Notes: a model not told the origin generated them from the sequence alone. A stretch of 64,000 nt of DNA from Pedobacter sp. MC2016-05 (GCF_026239735.1 NZ_JAPIVT010000015.1:62001-126000), one strand, 5' to 3'. Counted from the stretch's first letter, positions 44,203-53,900 are shown. Numbers and translations are program-made.

Positions 44203-46332
44203 ATGGAAAATCGAATAATTAAAGATGAAAATGACCGCGTAGATGGCGTTTTCAAGGTTACGGGCAAAGCTAAATACTTTGCTGAATACGAATTACCTGG
44301 GTTAACTTATGGCGTTTTAGTTACCAGCACCATTACCAAAGGCAAAATTACTACGCTTGATACAAAAGCTGCTGAAAAAGCGCCTGGCGTACTTGCGGTG
44401 ATCTCTCATTTAAATAAACCATCGGCTCCAGCATACGAACAGGAGGGTGGCTCACCTTTTAAAATTTTTTATACCGATAAGATATTTTTTAACGGACAAC
44501 CAATCGCTATAGTGGTTGCAAATACTTTTGAGCGGGCAACATATGCTGCATCATTAGTAAAGGCAACTTATGCAAAAGAAGATTTTAATACTGATTTTGA
44601 GAAAGCAATTGCCGATTCAAAAGCTAAAAAACTTCAAGGTCAGCCTGATTATAAACGAGGCGTTGAGAATGCCTATAAAACTGCGGAGGTAAAAATTGAG
44701 GCTAAATATCATTTGCCGATTGAAACACATAACCCTATGGAATTACATGGGATCATTGCTGATTGGCGTCCGAATAGCCAGGTTACCGTTTACGCAAAAA
44801 CCCAGGGTGTAAAAGCAACGCAGGGAACAATAGCTAATGTATTCAAAATTCCAATAGAAAATATCCAGGTAAATTCTGAGTTTGTGGGCGGTGGTTTTGG
44901 AATGGCCTTACGTACATGGCCTTTGGAAATTGCAACGGTAATGGCTTCCAAACATCTTAGTAAACCTGTTAAACTTGTAATTACCCGAATGCAGATGTTT
45001 ACCATGGTGGGCAATCGTCCGGCAGCCGTTCAAACCATAGGTTTGGGCGCCAGTAAAGATGGAAAGTTAACTGGAATTACGCATCGTGCTTTTGGAGAAA
45101 CCTCCGCCTACGAAAACTTTACTGAAGGGGTGGTTAACATGGCGAAATTCATGTATCAATGCGATAATGTGAATACGCAATACACAGTTGTTCCTGTAGA
45201 TTTGGGTGTGCCCATCTGGATGCGTGGACCTGGAGAAGCGACCGGTGCATTTGCGCTGGAGAGTGCGATTGATGAAATGGCCCACGCTTTAGATATGGAT
45301 CCACTTGATTTCAGAATTAAAAACGACCCGGAGCGGGATCAGCAGCGTGATAAGCCATTTTCGGATAAAAATATTAAAGAGGCTTATAAAATTGGCGCTC
45401 AGAAAATAGGATGGAATGAACGCAAAAATAAACCTGGAAGCTTAGTTGAAGGGCAATGGAAAACTGGTTTTGGCGTGAGTATTGGGGTTTTTAATGCCAA
45501 TAGGGGTCGAGCCAGTGTTAAAGGTATTTTAAAAGCGGATGGATCTTTGGTTTTGCAAAGCGCAACCAGTGATATCGGTCCGGGAACTGGAACAGGAATG
45601 ACTTTGATTGCCAGCAAGATAACAGGTATTCCCGTAGGTAAAATTACTTTCGAGTTGGGAGATTCTTCATTGCCACCAGCGCCAAGCCAGGGTGGTTCTG
45701 CAACGCTTTCTACGGTGGGTTCTGCGGTAAACGATGTATGCGTTAGCTTAAAATCTACCATAGCAGAATTAGCAGCCAATTCGAATATGGATGCAACATC
45801 CAATTTTGTCGACGTTTTAAAGAAGAATAACCTTCCATCTATCGAGGTCACTAAGCAAAGTTCTGCTGGTAAAGAACGGGAGGAATATTCCATGTATTCT
45901 TTCTCCATCCACTTTGTGAAGGTAAAAGTGCATAGCTTAACTGGTGTAGTTAAAGTTGATAAGATTATTTCAGTGGGTGATTCAGGAACGATTGTTAGTC
46001 CTAAAACCGCTCGGAGCCAGATGGTTGGTGGTGCAGTGGGTGGCGTAGGTATGGCACTGACAGAAGAGTCTGTTATCGATCACCGTTATGGACGCTATAT
46101 CAACAATAATTTTGCTGATTATCATGTGCCGGTCAATGCAGATATACCTGAAATAGAAGTACATTTTATCAATAAGCCAGATCCATACATCAATCCAATG
46201 GGTGCAAAAGGAATGGGTGAAATTGCTTTAATCGGTTTTTCTGCAGCGGTTGCAAATGCTGTTTTTAATGCCACTGGTAAAAGGATTAGAACTTTACCGA
46301 TCACCCCGGATAAGATTTTAGCAAGTGCCTGA
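44203..46332 (+). CDS. paoC: Aldehyde dehydrogenase molybdopterin subunit (PaoC/YagR-like)
   Basis: This is the large catalytic subunit with molybdenum cofactor. The 709-residue length is in the range of PaoC-type large subunits. Motifs include EFVGGGFGMALRTWPLE (cofactor contact), MRGPGEATGAFALESAID and GGSATLSTVGSAV, with catalytic Glu673 in GAKGMGEIALIG. E. coli PaoABC oxidises aromatic and other aldehydes to acids. The substrate here is inferred. No paoD-type maturation gene is next to it. An alcohol dehydrogenase gene follows 63 bases later. Confidence 0.93.
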   Translation: MENRIIKDENDRVDGVFKVTGKAKYFAEYELPGLTYGVLVTSTITKGKITTLDTKAAEKAPGVLAVISHLNKPSAPAYEQEGGSPFKIFYTDKIFFNGQPIAIVVANTFERATYAASLVKATYAKEDFNTDFEKAIADSKAKKLQGQPDYKRGVENAYKTAEVKIEAKYHLPIETHNPMELHGIIADWRPNSQVTVYAKTQGVKATQGTIANVFKIPIENIQVNSEFVGGGFGMALRTWPLEIATVMASKHLSKPVKLVITRMQMFTMVGNRPAAVQTIGLGASKDGKLTGITHRAFGETSAYENFTEGVVNMAKFMYQCDNVNTQYTVVPVDLGVPIWMRGPGEATGAFALESAIDEMAHALDMDPLDFRIKNDPERDQQRDKPFSDKNIKEAYKIGAQKIGWNERKNKPGSLVEGQWKTGFGVSIGVFNANRGRASVKGILKADGSLVLQSATSDIGPGTGTGMTLIASKITGIPVGKITFELGDSSLPPAPSQGGSATLSTVGSAVNDVCVSLKSTIAELAANSNMDATSNFVDVLKKNNLPSIEVTKQSSAGKEREEYSMYSFSIHFVKVKVHSLTGVVKVDKIISVGDSGTIVSPKTARSQMVGGAVGGVGMALTEESVIDHRYGRYINNNFADYHVPVNADIPEIEVHFINKPDPYINPMGAKGMGEIALIGFSAAVANAVFNATGKRIRTLPITPDKILASA

Positions 46333-46395
46333 TAAAAGATAGTTGAGGAAAAACGAAGATTAAATATCAATTTAAGATAGTATAAGAAAATTTAT

Positions 46396-47442
46396 ATGAT
46401 AGCTGCAAAAGGATATGCTGTTCACAGTAAAACAGATCAACTGGCGCCCTGGAATTTCGAGAGAAGGAATGTTGGCCCAAAAGATGTTTTAATAGAGATT
46501 TTGTTTAGTGGTATTTGCCATTCTGATATCCATCAGGTGCGCAGCGAATGGGGTCCGGCTCGTTATCCAATGGTTCCCGGACACGAGATTGTTGGTAGAA
46601 TCACTGAAGTGGGATCGGAAGTAGCCAAGTTCAGCGTTGGCGATTTGGCAGGAATAGGTTGTATGGTAGATAGTTGTAAGGAATGTACAACCTGTAAAGG
46701 CGGCCAGGAGCAGTTTTGCGAAAGAGGCGAAACGGTGTGGACCTACAACAGTGTAGAACGTGATAAGAAAACGCCTACTTACGGTGGATATGCAAATAAA
46801 ATTGTTTGCACAGAAGAATTTGTAGTAAGCGTTTCTGATCGTTTGCCTTTAGCAGGAGTAGCACCATTACTTTGTGCGGGAATTACCACTTATTCGCCGA
46901 TTAAACGATGGGGCATAGCCAAAGGACATAAGGTGGCCGTTTTAGGCCTGGGTGGTCTTGGGCACATGGCGGTAAAATTTGCGGTTGCATTTGGTGCAGA
47001 TGTTACGGTTTTAAGTACGTCGCCTTCTAAAGAGCAGGATGCTAAAAGTTTAGGAGCACATCATTTTGTAATCACCAGAGATCCTGAAGAGCTGAAAAAA
47101 TATGCAAAGCATTTCGATTTTATCATTGATTCTGTTTCTGCTCCGCATGATTATGAAATGTACCTCAAACTCCTGAATGTAAATGGTGTGCATATTTGCG
47201 TAGGATTACCACCGGAACCTTTAAAATTTCCTGGCTCTGCCTTAATGCATGGAAACCGATCTTTAACGGCTTCGAGTATTGGCGGTATTGCAGAAACACA
47301 AGAAATGCTCGATTTCTGTGCAAAACATGATATTGTTTCCGAAGTGGAAGTTATTAATATCAATTACGTAAATGAAGCTTATGAACGTGTGTTGAACAGC
47401 GATGTCAAGTATCGTTTTGTTATTGATATGGATACTATTTAA
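46396..47442 (+). CDS. Zinc alcohol/aldehyde dehydrogenase (YahK/cinnamyl-alcohol dehydrogenase type)
   Basis: This is an NADP-dependent medium-chain dehydrogenase that reduces aldehydes to alcohols. The 348-residue protein has catalytic zinc ligands Cys41 and His63 (PGHEIVGRI), structural zinc cysteines 94, 97, 100 and 108, and the nucleotide loop AVLGLGGLGHMAVKFA. In E. coli YahK acts on a broad range of aldehydes. Here it follows the PaoABC-type operon and may be part of the same aldehyde-detoxification unit. The link is inferred from gene order. Confidence 0.92.
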   Translation: MIAAKGYAVHSKTDQLAPWNFERRNVGPKDVLIEILFSGICHSDIHQVRSEWGPARYPMVPGHEIVGRITEVGSEVAKFSVGDLAGIGCMVDSCKECTTCKGGQEQFCERGETVWTYNSVERDKKTPTYGGYANKIVCTEEFVVSVSDRLPLAGVAPLLCAGITTYSPIKRWGIAKGHKVAVLGLGGLGHMAVKFAVAFGADVTVLSTSPSKEQDAKSLGAHHFVITRDPEELKKYAKHFDFIIDSVSAPHDYEMYLKLLNVNGVHICVGLPPEPLKFPGSALMHGNRSLTASSIGGIAETQEMLDFCAKHDIVSEVEVININYVNEAYERVLNSDVKYRFVIDMDTI

Positions 47443-47504
47443 TTGTAGTTAGAATAGATCTGACTTTTATATTCAGTAGGTAAACTTTACGAAGTTAAGA
47501 TCAT

Positions 47505-47534
47505 AAAAAAGGCGAACTAACGTTCGCCTTTTTT
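47505..47534. terminator. Bidirectional terminator
   Basis: AAAAAGGCGAAC / GTTCGCCTTTTT with a 4-base loop lies between the convergent dehydrogenase and peptidase genes. Confidence 0.88.
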
Positions 47535-47552
47535 ATCTAAGCATTTACAGTA

Positions 47553-49166
47553 TTATTTAGCAGTTGCTTTTCCATTATAGGTAGCAGCTAATTTTAAAGC
47601 TTCGTATGCATTAACAATACCCCCGCTGATGCATAAATCAGAGAAAGGTACTGACACCGATTCTGCATTTTCCTCTTCTCCTTTTTTGTAAGAAACATTA
47701 TGATTTACTTTGCTAACTGACTTTACAATAATTTCTTTCACTTGTGCGGCAGTCAGTTTAGGATAATAAGAACGGATTAATCCTGCCAAACCGGCAACAA
47801 CAGGTGAAGCCATACTTGTTCCGTTTAAATTTTTATATTTCGATCCCGGAACAGTAGAATAGATTTGCACACCTGGAGCAAAAACGTCTACCTGAGTTTT
47901 ACCGAAGTTAGAGAAACTTGCTTTTAAAGTTTCATCATCTTTAGGACCTGAGGCGCCAACTGTAATCCACGATGCGATCGTTTTTTCATCCAAATCTTTA
48001 TGATTAGGGAAGTTATTTTCCGTATCGATATCCTTATTTTCGTTACCTGCAGCCTGCACAATTAAAACATCTTTAGAAGCTGCGTATTTCATAGCTTCGT
48101 TCACTACAGCTTTGTCCCAGCTGTAAGCTTTACCAAAGCTCATATTAATTACTTTTGCGCCGTTATCAACAGCATAACGAATGCCGTTTGCCACGTCTTT
48201 ATCACGCTCATCACCATTCGGGGTAACCCTAACGCCCATAATTACCACGTTATCGGCCACGCCTTTGATCCCTAAATTGTTTGTTCGGTCTGCTGCAATA
48301 ATTCCGGCAACATGGGAACCATGCATGGCATCCGGACCAGCAACGTCATTATTCCCATAAAATTTTTCTTTAGGATCATTAGGATGATCACCTACAATGC
48401 TACGGGGATCATAATCAACATTTAGATTATATTCTGCCTGACGGGTGTAATAATCGAAACCTTCTTTAATTTGATCTTCGTAAAAATCTTTAAAACTTAC
48501 ATTCGCTAATTGTTCAACTAAAATGCTTTGAATACGGCCATCCATTTCTGCTGTTGGCTTGTAGGCTTTAATTTCGGCCAAAGTAGGATTCTCTTTTCCC
48601 AATTTCTTAATAAAGGCGTCTAACGCGTTTTTAAAACCAGAAATATTAGCTAAGCCAGCTTTAGCCTCACCTAACTGTTTTTCCAAATCTGCTCTTCTGG
48701 CCTTAAATGCTTCAAAATCTGCCTTATCTTTTGCCGAAACCGTTGCATCCGTAGTGTTTTCAAATCGTTTTAGATCTCGGCGTACTAAACGCGTTAATTC
48801 TAAAGTTTCGAAGTTAACAGACTCTTTTGGTCCACCAATAAAGTTCCAACCGTGAATATCATCCGCGTAACCATTCTTGTCGTCATCTTTTCCATTGCCT
48901 GAGATTTCTTTAGCGTTAACCCACATAATTCTTTTTAAGTCTTCATGTGTATTTTCAACGCCGCCATCGTTTACGGCTACAATAACCTTTGTCGATTTTT
49001 TTCCTTTCAAAAGTTCTTTGTATGCTTTTTCGGTGCTGATTCCAAATGTTGAATCAGTTTTAAGATCAAGATTTTGCCAATTTGCTTTTTGTGCATTGGC
49101 TATAAATGGTACTGCACTAACTACAGCAGCGCTCAGCAACGCTCTAAAAATTCTACTCTTATTCAT
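47553..49166 (-). CDS. Secreted subtilisin-like S8 serine peptidase
   Basis: This exported protease has a signal peptide (cleavage after FIANA near residue 25). The catalytic triad is Asp67 (VAVNDGGVENTHEDLKR), His282 (DAMHGSHVAGI) and Ser451 (LNGTSMASP), with the oxyanion Asn375 in QAAGNE. About 210 residues separate Asp and His, much more than the roughly 30 in subtilisin. The insertion (about 115-260) is helical and charged. The total is 537 residues with no visible propeptide domain or C-terminal sorting signal. The substrate is unknown. Confidence 0.9.
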   Translation of the reverse strand: MNKSRIFRALLSAAVVSAVPFIANAQKANWQNLDLKTDSTFGISTEKAYKELLKGKKSTKVIVAVNDGGVENTHEDLKRIMWVNAKEISGNGKDDDKNGYADDIHGWNFIGGPKESVNFETLELTRLVRRDLKRFENTTDATVSAKDKADFEAFKARRADLEKQLGEAKAGLANISGFKNALDAFIKKLGKENPTLAEIKAYKPTAEMDGRIQSILVEQLANVSFKDFYEDQIKEGFDYYTRQAEYNLNVDYDPRSIVGDHPNDPKEKFYGNNDVAGPDAMHGSHVAGIIAADRTNNLGIKGVADNVVIMGVRVTPNGDERDKDVANGIRYAVDNGAKVINMSFGKAYSWDKAVVNEAMKYAASKDVLIVQAAGNENKDIDTENNFPNHKDLDEKTIASWITVGASGPKDDETLKASFSNFGKTQVDVFAPGVQIYSTVPGSKYKNLNGTSMASPVVAGLAGLIRSYYPKLTAAQVKEIIVKSVSKVNHNVSYKKGEEENAESVSVPFSDLCISGGIVNAYEALKLAATYNGKATAK

Positions 49167-49304
49167 TTATGTATTTTTGTATTTAACGCGGAAAGATAAT
49201 TTTAATTTCTCGTATTTCTGAAAATGTAATTAAAATGATGAATCTATATAAACAGAAGATCCCATTCAAATTAATGAACAGGATCTTAAATAATTAATGG
49301 TTCC

Positions 49305-49901
49305 TTATTTTAGGTTGGATACAATTTCTTTAGCTGACTGATCATGACCTTCTATAACAGTTAGGGTTTTACCTGCCCATTCTTTTAGTTTTGCATCTTT
49401 GTTTTCCATGCCATCTTTAAACAAAGAAATTGTTTTTTGATGATCGGTAACCATCATATCCATATAATGTTTATCAAAGCTTGCGCCAGTCATTTTCTTC
49501 ATTTCATCCAGATGGATCTGATCTTCGGCTGGAAGCGCATCGGGAGTAATTATTTTTTTATCTGTCGCCAATGCTTTTAGTTCTTTGTTGGCCTGAGTAT
49601 GGTCTGTCAGCATTTTAGAGGCGAAATCTTTCACTTTCTGATTGGAAGCGTTCTTCATCGCAATTTTTGCTGCTTCAACTTCCATAATACCACCTACAGC
49701 TGCTTTTCTCAAAAATGTTGCGCCAGCTTCATCCAAACCTGTTTCTATCACTTCACTTCCTGCAACGTGATTGCCGTTTACCATATTGGTATCGCCAGCT
49801 ACGCTATCTTTTGTAGTAGATGATTTTTTATCTGCCGTTTGGCAAGCGGTTAAACTTACTGCTAATGCAATTGCGGTTACATATAAAAATTTATTGCTCA
49901 T
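49305..49901 (-). CDS. DUF4142 lipoprotein
   Basis: The 198-residue protein has a lipoprotein signal with lipobox LTAC (Cys20), a Thr/Lys-rich linker, and a four-helix DUF4142 domain (about 60-195). Segments include AAVGGIMEVEAAKIAMKNAS, MLTDHTQANKELKALAT and FDKHYMDMMVTDHQKTISLF. The fold resembles ferritin-like bundles, and such genes are common in soil bacteria, often linked with stress. It stands alone. Confidence 0.88.
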   Translation of the reverse strand: MSNKFLYVTAIALAVSLTACQTADKKSSTTKDSVAGDTNMVNGNHVAGSEVIETGLDEAGATFLRKAAVGGIMEVEAAKIAMKNASNQKVKDFASKMLTDHTQANKELKALATDKKIITPDALPAEDQIHLDEMKKMTGASFDKHYMDMMVTDHQKTISLFKDGMENKDAKLKEWAGKTLTVIEGHDQSAKEIVSNLK

Positions 49902-49959
49902 TTTATTTTCGTTTTGTACGTAAACAAAACACCAATAAGCACAAAAGGTTTTTTTGATG

Positions 49960-50400
49960 TTAGTCTTTATTGTAAGGATTTGAAATGGAGATTGCCATCT
50001 GGTTTTCGGGATTTTTTATCTGCGAAAATCCGAATTGCTCATAGAGCTCATGTGCATCATGGGTAGCCAGCTGGTATCTTCTCAGATTTTGTAAATCAGG
50101 GTGGAAAATCATAAACGATATTAATTTTTTAGCCAGGCCATTACCACGATGACCCTCTTCAACGTAGACATCACACAGCCAGCCGAAAGTCGCTTTATCG
50201 GTTACCCACCGGGCGAAGCCTATCTGAAGGCCACTCTTGTAGATGCCGAAACAAAGCGAATTTTGAATCGAAGCAGCAACGGTTTCTGAAGGGATATCCT
50301 TAGCCCAATATGATTCTTTACTTAAATAGCTATGAATCCGATCTATCTGCAATAGTTCTTTCTGATCTGAAAAAAGAAATCCATCTTCAATTACCTGCAT
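49960..50400 (-). CDS. GNAT-family N-acetyltransferase
   Basis: This enzyme transfers acetyl from acetyl-CoA to an unknown amine. The 146-residue fold shows the acetyl-CoA loop VYVEEGHRGNGLAKKLISFM (about 89-108) with R/Q-x-x-G-x-G/A. ATHDAHELYEQFGFSQI follows as the late strand and helix. It is a single gene with no linked partner. The substrate cannot be predicted. Confidence 0.88.
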   Translation of the reverse strand: MQVIEDGFLFSDQKELLQIDRIHSYLSKESYWAKDIPSETVAASIQNSLCFGIYKSGLQIGFARWVTDKATFGWLCDVYVEEGHRGNGLAKKLISFMIFHPDLQNLRRYQLATHDAHELYEQFGFSQIKNPENQMAISISNPYNKD

Positions 50401-50443
50401 TTTTTAATCCTTTATTTTGATAAGCATTAACAGATTAAATTGA

Positions 50444-50935
50444 CTAATTTCTCATGTTAATGAACTGCAATGGCTGGTCGAAATCTTCACCACGGCATAG
50501 AGAAATTACAGCTTGGAGGTCATCAATTTTTTTGGCGGTTACCCGAACCTGGTCATCCATGATTGATGGTTGTACTTTTAAACCACTCGCTTTAATTTTA
50601 GCAACAACCTTTTTGGCTGCCTCTTTATCCAATCCTTCTTTAATGGTAATTTCCTTGCGAATCATATTGCCGGATGCGATGGTTTCTTTGCCAAAGTCAA
50701 GACTTTTTGGATCCAGATTTTGTTTCATCATCCTCGATATGATCGAACCTTCTATGGCTTTTAATCGCATGTCATCTTCCGTAACAATGGTTACAACGTT
50801 GGTTTTTTTATCCAAATCTACAGTACTTTTCGATCCATTGAAATCAAATCTATTGAGGATTTCTTTCTTGGCATTATTGATCGCATTATCAAGGGTTTGC
50901 GCATCAACTTTACTTACAATATCAAAAGAAGGCAT
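50444..50935 (-). CDS. yajQ: YajQ family nucleotide-binding protein
   Basis: The 163-residue protein matches YajQ: MPSFDIVSKVDAQTLDNAIN at the start, RFDFNGSKSTVDLDKK, and SIMDDQVRVTAKKIDDLQAV near the end. In some bacteria YajQ binds cyclic di-GMP and acts with regulators. It also binds RNA-like ligands. Divergent from the lysine-rich gene at 51012. Confidence 0.95.
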   Translation of the reverse strand: MPSFDIVSKVDAQTLDNAINNAKKEILNRFDFNGSKSTVDLDKKTNVVTIVTEDDMRLKAIEGSIISRMMKQNLDPKSLDFGKETIASGNMIRKEITIKEGLDKEAAKKVVAKIKASGLKVQPSIMDDQVRVTAKKIDDLQAVISLCRGEDFDQPLQFINMRN

Positions 50936-51011
50936 GGTTTTAGCTTTTAAATTAAAAAATTAAGTAGATTTATTAGAAAATAATCGATCTCACAAAAAAA
51001 CGAAAAATAAT

Positions 51012-51713
51012 ATGAAAACCACTAAAGCTAAGTCTCAAAAAAAAGCAACAAAAAAAGAAGCTGCAAAACAGTTAGAGCAATCAATTACTTCGCAGTTTTT
51101 AGATGTAATTAAAAGCTTGGGCCATGATGCATCAGAAATCAGTTCAGAAGTTGCAAAAGCAAGCAAACGCGTAGCTAAAAAACTGACTAAAAAGTTTACG
51201 GTGATCAAATCAGATGTGGGTCATAAGATTGATGATTTATTAAAGTCGTCAAAATCAAAGGCTGATAAAAAGCCGGTTACAAAGGTTGTTAATAAAGCAG
51301 AAAAATCTGCGGCTAAGGTGGTTAAAAAAGCAGTTTCTAAAGCTAAACCGATTGTTCAAAGTGTTAAAGTTGCAGCAATTGCATCAGAAGAAAAAGTAGA
51401 AAAAGCATTAGCTAAGCCAGTAGAAGCCATTAAAAAAACGGCAAGTAAAGCGACTGAAACGAAAGAGAATACCCCTGCTAAAAAAGAAATAAGCGAGCTT
51501 GCTGCAACTGTCGTACCAAAATTAACAGAAAAAGCTGTTAGTAAAACAACATCTGCGGCTAAGCAAAAAGTAGCAACAGCCAAGAACGACGCTACCGATA
51601 CTAAAAAAGCAGTTCAAGATAGGGCAAAACCGTTAGCAAAAGACGTTTCCAAAGCAGCTGAAGAAACAGCAAAGCCAAAAAGTGTTAAAACGGCCGCTAA
51701 AAAATTGCTTTAG
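51012..51713 (+). CDS. Lysine/alanine-rich histone H1-like protein
   Basis: The 233-residue protein is very rich in Lys and Ala, with low-complexity runs such as KAEKSAAKVVKKAVSKAKPI, and no membrane helix. The N-terminal 80 residues (QFLDVIKSLGHDASEISSEV) are more ordered and helical. Such H1/Hc1-like proteins may bind and compact DNA. It is a single gene followed by the ppk1 promoter region. DNA binding is inferred from composition only. Confidence 0.75.
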   Translation: MKTTKAKSQKKATKKEAAKQLEQSITSQFLDVIKSLGHDASEISSEVAKASKRVAKKLTKKFTVIKSDVGHKIDDLLKSSKSKADKKPVTKVVNKAEKSAAKVVKKAVSKAKPIVQSVKVAAIASEEKVEKALAKPVEAIKKTASKATETKENTPAKKEISELAATVVPKLTEKAVSKTTSAAKQKVATAKNDATDTKKAVQDRAKPLAKDVSKAAEETAKPKSVKTAAKKLL

Positions 51714-51746
51714 TTTCGGATTCTTGTATTAACGATTAAACAATTC

Positions 51747-51796
51747 GTTAACGTTAACACTTTGATTTATTAACATCAATTTAACAAATTATTTTG
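51747..51796 (+). promoter_or_regulatory. Promoter region of ppk1 with TTAAC repeats
   Basis: A perfect 12-base palindrome GTTAACGTTAAC (51747-51758) is followed by two TTAACA units 11 bases apart (51770 and 51781) and a TATTTTG box (51790-51796). The 11-base period resembles Pho boxes, and a similar but not identically spaced array precedes the SusC-like gene. A transcription-factor role is inferred. Confidence 0.45.
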
Positions 51797-51842
51797 CAGC
51801 TTTGAGCATCCCTGTACCCACGGGGATTTTTTATTTTTTTAG

Positions 51843-53900
51843 ATGAGCAAGAAGAAAATACCATTTTTAAACCGGGAGATAAGTTGGTTGTATTTTAACG
51901 ATCGTGTGTTACAAGAAGCGGCCGATGAAACCGTTCCACTCATCGAAAGGATTAAGTTTCTATCTATATTTTCTTCCAATCTGGAAGAGTTTTATCGGGT
52001 GCGGGTCGCTACAATGTCGCGGTTAACCAATTTAAACGATAAAGCAAAAGCCCTTTTGGGTTTCAATCCGAAAAAAATCCTAAATGAGATTAAGAATATC
52101 GTAGTGAAACAAGAGCGCAAGTTCGATCAATTGTTTCAGGCTACGCTTATCAATGAGCTTGCACAAAATAGAATCTTTATTTTGAATGATACCCAGCTCA
52201 ATGTGAGTAGAGGAGAGTTTGTGAAGAACCACTTTCGTGATAAAATTTTATCAAATCTGGTTCCGATCATGTTGGATATGGATAAACCTTTTCCAGAACT
52301 AAAAGATCGGTTTTTGTATTTCTTTGTGAAATTATCCAAAAAAGATACGAAAGTTAGAGAGAAGTATGCGCTAATCGAGATTCCGCCGAGTTTGCCACGT
52401 TTCCTGGTCTTACCAGAAACCAACGATTTAAAGTTTATTATTCTTGCTGAAGATATTATTCGTTATTGCCTGGATGATATTTTCTATGTTTTTACTTACG
52501 ATCATTTAGAAGCTTACTCTATTCAGCTAACACGAGATGCTGAGTTGGATATAGATAAAAATATCGATGATAAGTTTATTGAAGACTTAAAAAGCAGTTT
52601 AGAGAAACGGAAAAAAGGTAAACCCATGCGTTTATTGTACGATTCGGCAATGCCTTTGAACATGCTTACTGTTTTGGTAAACAAACTCAAACTCGATGCC
52701 GACAGTTTAATACCGGGTAATAGTTATCATAAATTTGGAGATTTTATCTCTTTTCCTAACGTTGGGAAGAAAGAATTGGAGTATGCACCAAACGTACCCT
52801 TAAAAGTGCATGATTTGCCACGTACGCAGAGTGTTTTTAGTAGAATTGCTCGCCGCGATTATCTGGTGAACTTACCATATCAATCTTATGACTATATCAT
52901 ATTGTTTCTGCGGGAAGCGGCAATTGATCCTAAGGTTACTGAAATTCAAATCACGCTATATCGCCTTGCTGAAAACTCGAAGGTAATTAACGCCTTAATT
53001 AATGCGGCAAAGAACGGCAAATCAGTTTCTGTAGTATTGGAACTAAAGGCCCGGTTTGATGAACAAGCCAATATATTCTGGACATCGAGGTTGATGGAAG
53101 AAGGCGTAAAAGTTAATTATGGCTTAACAGACTATAAGGTTCATTCCAAAATTTGCCTTGTTAAAAGAATAGAAAAGGATAAGCCTGTTTATTATGCAAA
53201 TTTAGCGACAGGAAATTTCAATGAGAAAACCGCTGGGTTATATTGCGATCACAGTATTTTCACAGCTAAAAAGGAAATTACAAATGATCTGGTAAAACTA
53301 TTTGATGCGTTAAATAAAAGAACAGTAACCAAAGGGTTTAAACATTTAATCGTTTCTCCATTGGAAAGTCGCTCAAAGCTGATCAATTTCATTAATAGAG
53401 AAATAAGAAATGCCAAAGCCGGAAAACTGGCTTACATTATGTTAAAAGTGAATAGTTTAGCTGATGAAGGCATCATTTCAAAACTATACGATGCCAGTAA
53501 TGCTGGTGTTAAAATTCAACTCATTGTACGGGGAATTTGTTGCTTAGTTCCCGGTGTTAAAGGCTTTAGTGAAAACATAACTGCCATCAGTATTATCGAT
53601 AAGTTTCTGGAGCATGCAAGGATTTACATTTTCAGCAATAATGGCAAAAATGATATGTACTTATCTTCTGCAGATTTAATGAGCAGAAACTTTGAGCATA
53701 GGGTAGAAGTAGGCTTTCCGGTTCTTGATCCCGAAGTAAAGCAAGAAATTCAAGATATCATTGATCTTCAGTTGCAAGACAATACAAAATCACGACAAAT
53801 TAACGCATCCAATAATAATAAATATCATAAAAATAGATTGAGCAAAAAGATTAGAGCTCAGGTTGATATTTATAACTACTTAAAAACCAAGCACCAATAA
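51843..53900 (+). CDS. ppk1: Polyphosphate kinase 1
   Basis: PPK1 makes polyphosphate from ATP, reversibly. The 685-residue length is normal. The N-terminus has REISWLYFNDRVLQEA. The phosphorylated histidine is His434 in YKVHSKICLV, and the second catalytic His591 is in FLEHARIYIF. The residue equivalent to E. coli His454 is Asn453 (YYANLATGNFN). LKARFDEQANIFWTSRLMEE and the C-terminal DLMSRNFEHRVEVGFP complete the family pattern. The TAA stop overlaps the ppx ATG by 1 base, so the two are coupled. Confidence 0.97.
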   Translation: MSKKKIPFLNREISWLYFNDRVLQEAADETVPLIERIKFLSIFSSNLEEFYRVRVATMSRLTNLNDKAKALLGFNPKKILNEIKNIVVKQERKFDQLFQATLINELAQNRIFILNDTQLNVSRGEFVKNHFRDKILSNLVPIMLDMDKPFPELKDRFLYFFVKLSKKDTKVREKYALIEIPPSLPRFLVLPETNDLKFIILAEDIIRYCLDDIFYVFTYDHLEAYSIQLTRDAELDIDKNIDDKFIEDLKSSLEKRKKGKPMRLLYDSAMPLNMLTVLVNKLKLDADSLIPGNSYHKFGDFISFPNVGKKELEYAPNVPLKVHDLPRTQSVFSRIARRDYLVNLPYQSYDYIILFLREAAIDPKVTEIQITLYRLAENSKVINALINAAKNGKSVSVVLELKARFDEQANIFWTSRLMEEGVKVNYGLTDYKVHSKICLVKRIEKDKPVYYANLATGNFNEKTAGLYCDHSIFTAKKEITNDLVKLFDALNKRTVTKGFKHLIVSPLESRSKLINFINREIRNAKAGKLAYIMLKVNSLADEGIISKLYDASNAGVKIQLIVRGICCLVPGVKGFSENITAISIIDKFLEHARIYIFSNNGKNDMYLSSADLMSRNFEHRVEVGFPVLDPEVKQEIQDIIDLQLQDNTKSRQINASNNNKYHKNRLSKKIRAQVDIYNYLKTKHQ

